A DNA stretch of 64,000 nt. Origin: Sympetrum striolatum. Taxonomy: Eukaryota; Arthropoda; Insecta; Odonata; Libellulidae. Under the pieces are notes generated by a model that saw only the letters and a program-made list of their open reading frames with translations, was not told where the DNA came from and searched no databases. Every line of letters begins with the position of its first letter. Positions within the stretch are counted from its first letter, which is position 1. Where the stretch lies: positions 31,959,849-32,023,848 of the forward strand of contig OX388345.1 of the NCBI GenBank assembly GCA_947579665.1, written 5' to 3'. Shown piece after piece: positions 58,206 through 64,000 of the stretch. The position numbers were made by a program, and so were the translations under genes.

Positions 58206-58799
58206 TGTGCATCGAAAGTTCTACAGGAAGAAAAATGAAAAATTGGCTAAAGATTCTCTTTAAAGTGTACCGAAAGGTATCTTTCAAAGTTACCATTGAC
58301 TCATTCTATAAAAAGTGATTGCAAAGGTTTACGTTGAATGATTTCCAAGCAACCGATAGTAATTAAAACGGAGATGAAATTTCGAGGTGCAAACCGCTTT
58401 CGGGAGGTCCGATACTGGCTCCCTCCGAGAGAGATGAAAAGGGGATTAATGAAGCAATGAATAACAAATGTACGTCGGGTTGGAGACAATGCTCGACGTT
58501 GGCACGCACGAGAGTTTGGTAAATACGCTCACGCGAACCAAAGGCCACGCATAACATATGAGGGGCTTTTAAATCTTCTTAGCAATTTAAATATGGACAT
58601 TTTTTGTGCATCCGCATTAAATTAGGCGGAGTTAAATGCCCTCAGCACTGTGGAATCGGCAAAAATAGATATTACATTCGCGAAAATGCTACTGTTTTTA
58701 CAATAATACTCCTGGAGGACGATTTGAATCACAAAACTTCTACCATAGTTCGTTTAGAAGCTCCAAGAGAGATTGAGGATGTCAACGTGAAGAGTGAGG
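58206..58799. other. Stretch without a recognised gene
   Basis: Open frames of 62-71 codons (58301-58557 minus; 58604-58819 plus) without recognised domains. Confidence 0.4.
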
Positions 58800-58819
58800 T
58801 TATCTGCCCTGGCAGATAA
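58800..58819. promoter_or_regulatory. Palindrome carrying inverted GATA motifs
   Basis: TTATCTGCC-CT-GGCAGATAA is a near-perfect 20-base palindrome: nine pairs and a two-base centre. Each arm contains AGATAA, the GATA-factor core, facing its partner. It is a plausible paired GATA site, but no promoter was identified nearby. Confidence 0.4.
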
Positions 58820-61800
58820 AAGTAATAAAAGTTTACATTAGTTCATAAAGCCTAAGGAAAGGAAACTTGCCATAGAATTCAATAAGGAGAGATCCAAATG
58901 TATCTCAATGACCAGCATCATTCATACTATAGTAACTTCATAGGATAAGTCCAAGCTCGACTTGGTGGGATTTCTGTTGATGAAGATGTCTATTTGTACA
59001 CGAAATTAGTCGTCGTTATAAAAAATGTATATTCTACGGAAAATACTAAGTGTTTTACTTCTATAATAGAGCTCTTATATTATTATAGCGAAAAATAAGA
59101 CAGAAAAAAATGTAAATTACCCCGTTATTCTTGTAGGCAAGAATAATAGGCTATGACATGATAACTTAAAACAGCTAACGAGAAGAAATCAAAAGAAATA
59201 AATTTCACGTAGAACCTTTTAGAGTTCCATTGGTGAACCAAATTGATTGATTAAAGATCCTAAGATTAGATAGGGGATTTACAGGAAGGAAGAAAGTCAG
59301 GTAGATAGATCTCATATGTTAGAAATTTTCGCTGAAGTAAAACATTCTGGCGGTCGAAAATCCTTCTACAGCCGCTCCTTGTTAAATTTTCATACGGCCA
59401 TTCTTAAAACAAACAAAAACAGCTGTGCAAAAAGCAAACAAATTTACGAAAACACTGCACCGACGCATCCATAATTCGTCCTTGGTGATATCTCGATACT
59501 CATCAGCAAACCTGAGCCCTGAATTGTGCCTGTAAGCGATTGGTTTTTCATAGGCTTAAATCTAAAACATTTCCGCATCGATATGAATCGCTTGATCGTG
59601 GGCGTCTCTCTTTTAAAATTGAAATCCTCTTGAGAGAGAGACAGTCACCAGAAAATCCACTTCCTCGGGCCACGAAAAATTCCGACATTATCAATTATAT
59701 GGCCGAATTATTCAAATGCTCGCGACCTCGGGGATTTGAGCGGGCGTGGGCTGAACGATCTCGGAGGCGATAGAGGAATCCGCACACGCACGACCCGCTT
59801 TCCTTAGGCTCTTTAAAAAAATAAACACCGGCGCCTAGGTGTTACACCGTGAAATTGGCCGGAGGAGTCGGCGCCAAGCAAAGGAAGGACCACGCAGAGA
59901 AGGCAGAAGGTCGGAGCGAAATGATTCTGAAAAGGGATTGGGGATCTGAATGAACTTGGCGTTCAATTCTCAACTCCTAAGGTCTACAAGCCTTGAAAGC
60001 AATTTTTGTTTCTACTGACACATATTTCACATGTACTTATGTATCAACTAAATAATGACCTAGCAAAACAGAATTTTCGTTGTGTGACTCGGCTAGAGAA
60101 AATGGTTGCAGATGACAGATGCGTTGGATAATGTACGGCAAACAAGCGAGTACAGACCATTCAGATGCAACATAACGGTTATTTTCCATCCTTACAAGCA
60201 AATAAAAGAAAGTGGGGTTTTTGGCAGCATTTAAAAGTAGTTGGTATTTGGACAGTTATGGGAAATGACATTTCCTTTAACGAAGAGGATTTAGGAAAGA
60301 ATTTTCTCAATTAGTAGAAGTATTATTGTAATTTATCCGGACACATTTATTCTAATACACATTCTCATAATTTGTTAACACATGCCATCAACAAAAAGTA
60401 AGTATGTAATTTAGACGAATCTTATTTTAATATTTTTCACTACGATGTAAAACATTTTCTTACCGATCCGAATAATTTTTAACTGAGAAAAGCCTTCGCT
60501 TGAATACTGCCGAAAGGTTATAGCACAAAACCAAAATTCAAACGTAAATTCCCAAATCTGCCACCTGAGGGGCTACTTACTACCTTAGGTGATGAAGCAC
60601 AAAAAAAATAAGGCGCTCAAAGCATTCGACAAAAAATCGATTCCCGTAGATGCTTAATGTATAAAACACTGCCACAAGACATAGTGAACACTCGTATACC
60701 GTATGGCAAACCCTTCATTGTGGGGAACTCAAAACGTGTCTACAGTGTATTTGATAATGCCCTTGATAAGGTTGAGTAAGAATAAGCATTTTTACGGAGT
60801 ACTTGACAATACAAAACACCGACAACTAAAGTGATTCAAACAACTGAAACCTTTAACCATTAGTTTAACTTCGAAATTACAAAATGAGAAATGACTTAGC
60901 ATCTGTATCCAACTGAGCACCAATATTCATAAAGAAACCTAAATACGTGCACCTTTTATTACCAGAAAAAGCGAACCAATACGGTTTTCCACGATCATTA
61001 CCTCCCTCCAACGAAAACTTCCTCAAAAATTAAACGACACGAATTCATCCAATCTCTTTCCCCTCCCTAGACATTGGCAGCCACGAGATAAATAGCACGA
61101 CCCTAGTTTTTAATAAGCGAGAAAGGCGGGGGGAAACACGGCGAAACTTACCCTTGCACGCGAATACTCCTCTATTAAAATCGGCTGCTCTTCCCTTGAA
61201 CATACATATATTACCCATCTCCATCACATATACGGGGACCAATACCCTCCGTGAACGCTCTCTCCCCACGGTCTTAATCACCCATGCCATATTCTCCCCA
61301 CGCCTGCCCCTCAGCCATTCTCTCCGTGCCCTCCCAACCCTATCCTCCCCCACGTCAGTAATAAAAACCCTGAGAATGACGGCCACTTACCGCCCCTTCC
61401 GAGCATCGCAAAAAACATTTTTCCCTCCGTCGACAACTGTCGCATCCACGTCCTTCCGCAAATACAATGCTGCAAGCGCAAACAGCGGGAATTTTTTTAA
61501 AAGAAACCTCTTCGACCACTTTAGTACAGCATGCTGGAGAAACGGATTAAACAAAAGGAATTAACTTTAAGAAAAGCATTAATTAGAGAGGATACGTCGC
61601 TTGATCTCCGTTGCCCTTTCCTTACACGACCAATTCCGTCTTCGCTATGAACCGGGCGATAAACAAGGATTCGCGCAGCGGTCGGCAGATGTTTTTTCGC
61701 GCTAGATTCGACTCGCTTGATAAAGAGGAATTAATTAAGACATGTCGACGTGATGAAATGGAAGAGCTACATTGGGATATGCACCATCCACCTGATTACC

Positions 61801-64000
61801 TTAATGTAGCGAGACGTTGTATTTTTCCACCAGCGGGGGTCATCGACGGTGGGAAGTAATTAAGAATTAATTCAGCTGGATTGCCGTGGAATTTCAAGCC
61901 GTTGTAAAAATAAAATCTCGGTTTCGAAAGCGTATTTCAGCGAGGAGTTAATTCCTCGATGTTTTGATAAAAAGCAAACACCTCAAAGAGGATTCTCCGG
62001 AGATATGAGGCTCGTAATTGAAAATATTTTTACACGGTCGTAAATCTCAGCAAATGTTTGGTAATACGCGGTCTAGCAGTGGGTTCTAGAATTTGCCTCC
62101 TTCGCTTGGTGCGGCAAACCAAAACGCCCCATCGCAAACGCTAAAGATGTGTGCTATTGCCAACTTCAAAGGCGGAGATCTACATAGACTTTCCAACGCC
62201 AAGGCCATGGCTCTATTCCGGCTCATTGCAAGGATTCTTACGCCCGTGACTTTGTAAGGAATCGACTCAAAGGAATCTTCCACTGGGTCGCGCTAGTTAA
62301 GACGTTTCAAGTGCAATTACAGCGACTGCAGATACTTACACTACTATGCAGTTTCAAGTTTTCTACAGCATTTTCTACTCCGTTATGTAAGAGAGGATGT
62401 GAATAAACCACGGAAGAAATATTGTGGTTAATCCGGATAAAGTGTGACGATTTTGGGATGCAGCTCTGAGAAGGTTTATGGATATCCGATGAAAAAATCC
62501 AGGTAGGAAGGCGTCGTTTAGAGAAACTATATCATAACAAAAGAAAAGGAGAAGTAATAGCGCTTTTTCCACATTCACAGTACGAATTTCGGTGAGTAAA
62601 TATAGTGAAAAGATACTAAACCTTCTCCTTTTCTTTTTTGGATAACAGATGAGTGATAGGTTGGAAAAGCGATGGTTTATGAGGCTTACTGAGAAGAAAT
62701 TGAGAATAGACCAACAAATTATTTATTTAAACTATAGATTACTGTTTAAAACGGGGCGGATAAAACGTACATTTAAGATATTAGACATCGATAATGATAT
62801 TCTTCCGCAACGTAAGAGGCATAAATTTACGCGAGACTTAAGCCAATTAAGCTCAGAATGAAGTCAACAAAAATTTAATTCGGAAATCCAATGACTGCAA
62901 TCATATTGAACGCAAAAGCGGGGAAAATAAACATACACTTACCCTTTACTAGTAGCCAATGTTTCATTGAAGATGAGTGAAACAAACTTGACCAAATACG
63001 CACGAAGGAATTCGAGATCGAATAAAGAGCACAGATTTCTTTCGTCTACAGAACCCTATTTCATGGATTCCTAAACATTCCAAATTTCCTAATTAATTCC
63101 AGGCCACCGACTACGACGAATAACACAAATTCCGTGACCACCGCGGATTATACCTCCGTACGTTACCAACCGCAAATAACCCTCGTGAATCGAGACAATA
63201 AGGCTCGAAATGCATGAAGAACTCTCGGACAATAAAAATTCCAGCCCATTTCCCCGATTCTGCATAAGGCGAAGCATTACCCAAGTCGCCATTTGCGGGT
63301 TTCCCAAAGAGTCGTATTTCTCACGTTCCCACGCGCGCTAATTATTCCCGATAAAATCTACATCTTCAACAGAATTAATACCGTCCGTCCATTGTGCTGG
63401 GGAAACAAAGGGGTGAATGCAAGACGCGTGATGGCGCTCCATTCCTACATTTTACTTTCCCGAGCGGCGAAGCACGAAGGCAGCGTTAAAAAGGAAAATC
63501 TCCCGGAGTTAATCAACTGCTTTTCCGCTAATTTCGAGATCTGGGCGGTGAGATACTTTCGAAAATACGTGGCAATAGTTGGGGACGTATAAAAAAATGG
63601 CTTATACAGAAAATAATTAAGCTATGGCAAAAATTAAATACATAATATATTTTTCTAAGATTGAAATTCTGGTTGAGAAAGCCAAGAGACTAATGTCTGA
63701 ATTCAAAATGATGTTCTCCTGGACTTAGCGAATTTACTGCAACCTTCCCGCGAAGCATATTTTTGTTGACTTCACACCAAATTAAAGACAATTTGTTATT
63801 CTCTTTATGGTAATATTTCAGATGGTAAATGTTGATAAATTAATTTACTGTGAATCTAAATTTAAACCAAGGTACCCCAAAATATGTACTTTTCAGGAGA
63901 GGCGGTTTTTTTATGGTTAAAATACAACAAATAAAGCTTATGGGGATGGAGATTTCATCATGAGTTACATCTTTACTGCTTTTGAGAAAGGAAGATTTTT
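58820..64000. other. Stretch without a recognised gene
   Basis: Mixed AT-rich DNA with CpG-richer patches at about 59560-59960, 61040-61480 (C-rich on plus, open on both strands, up to 136 codons) and 63090-63580. Other frames of 60-100 codons (61611-61859, 62649-62861, 63293-63592 plus; 62086-62283 minus) have no recognised domain. A small hairpin, TTATTCTTG-TAGG-CAAGAATAA, lies at 59125-59146. The window ends without a recognisable gene. Confidence 0.4.

Noticed and set aside
1..64000. CRISPR arrays, bacterial operons, phage or plasmid features
   Set aside because: There is no regularly spaced repeat array, no dense same-strand gene packing and no ribosome-binding-site pattern; the DNA is eukaryotic in character.

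Overview
This window reads as a piece of an animal nuclear genome, most likely an arthropod (inferred). It is AT-rich, with scattered CpG-rich patches in which CpG is not depleted. There are no bacterial-style operons or ribosome-binding sites. The longest open frames are short, overlap on both strands and match no family I recognise. Decayed retroelements, tRNA-derived SINE heads, foldback DNA elements and degenerate tandem repeats supply nearly all recognisable content. I found no complete protein-coding gene with confidence. The window is best read as intergenic or intronic DNA with a few possible promoter or first-exon sites.

Layout. 1-5.8 kb: a hairpin plus TAAA-tailed retroelement 3' end (220-373), a small foldback element (1771-1902), copy A of a dispersed 3'-tail repeat family (4730-4936), and an isolated CpG-rich island (5290-5770). 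8-18 kb: two opposite-facing copies of one tRNA-derived SINE (8171-8279 plus; 16340-16565 minus), a 14-bp GC-rich hairpin (16740-16785), and copy B of the dispersed family (17746-17935). 20-26 kb: a diverged 105-bp tandem duplication and two frame-broken remnants of non-LTR reverse transcriptase (22275-22396 and 25262-25452). 33-35 kb: copy C of the dispersed family and a second, different tRNA-like unit with a Pol III terminator (34598-34680). 39.4-40.3 kb: a 954-bp DNA element with 20-bp terminal inverted repeats (19/20 matching) and many CCAGTA-type subterminal motifs. 42.6 kb: an X-box-like RFX site, a TATA box and a short open frame. 43.7-44.2 kb: two neighbouring degenerate tandem repeats. 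51.9-52.7 kb: a CpG-rich promoter/first-exon candidate with a 612-bp foldback element inserted at its putative splice donor. That element carries short internal repeats, a 6-bp target-site duplication and a 78-codon open frame. 54.9-55.2 kb: a further tandem repeat. 57.06-57.7 kb: a CpG- and G-rich island with G-quadruplex potential.

The strongest claims, from sequence alone, are the paired inverted repeats, the shared repeat families and the reverse-transcriptase motifs. Host gene calls are weak and marked as such.
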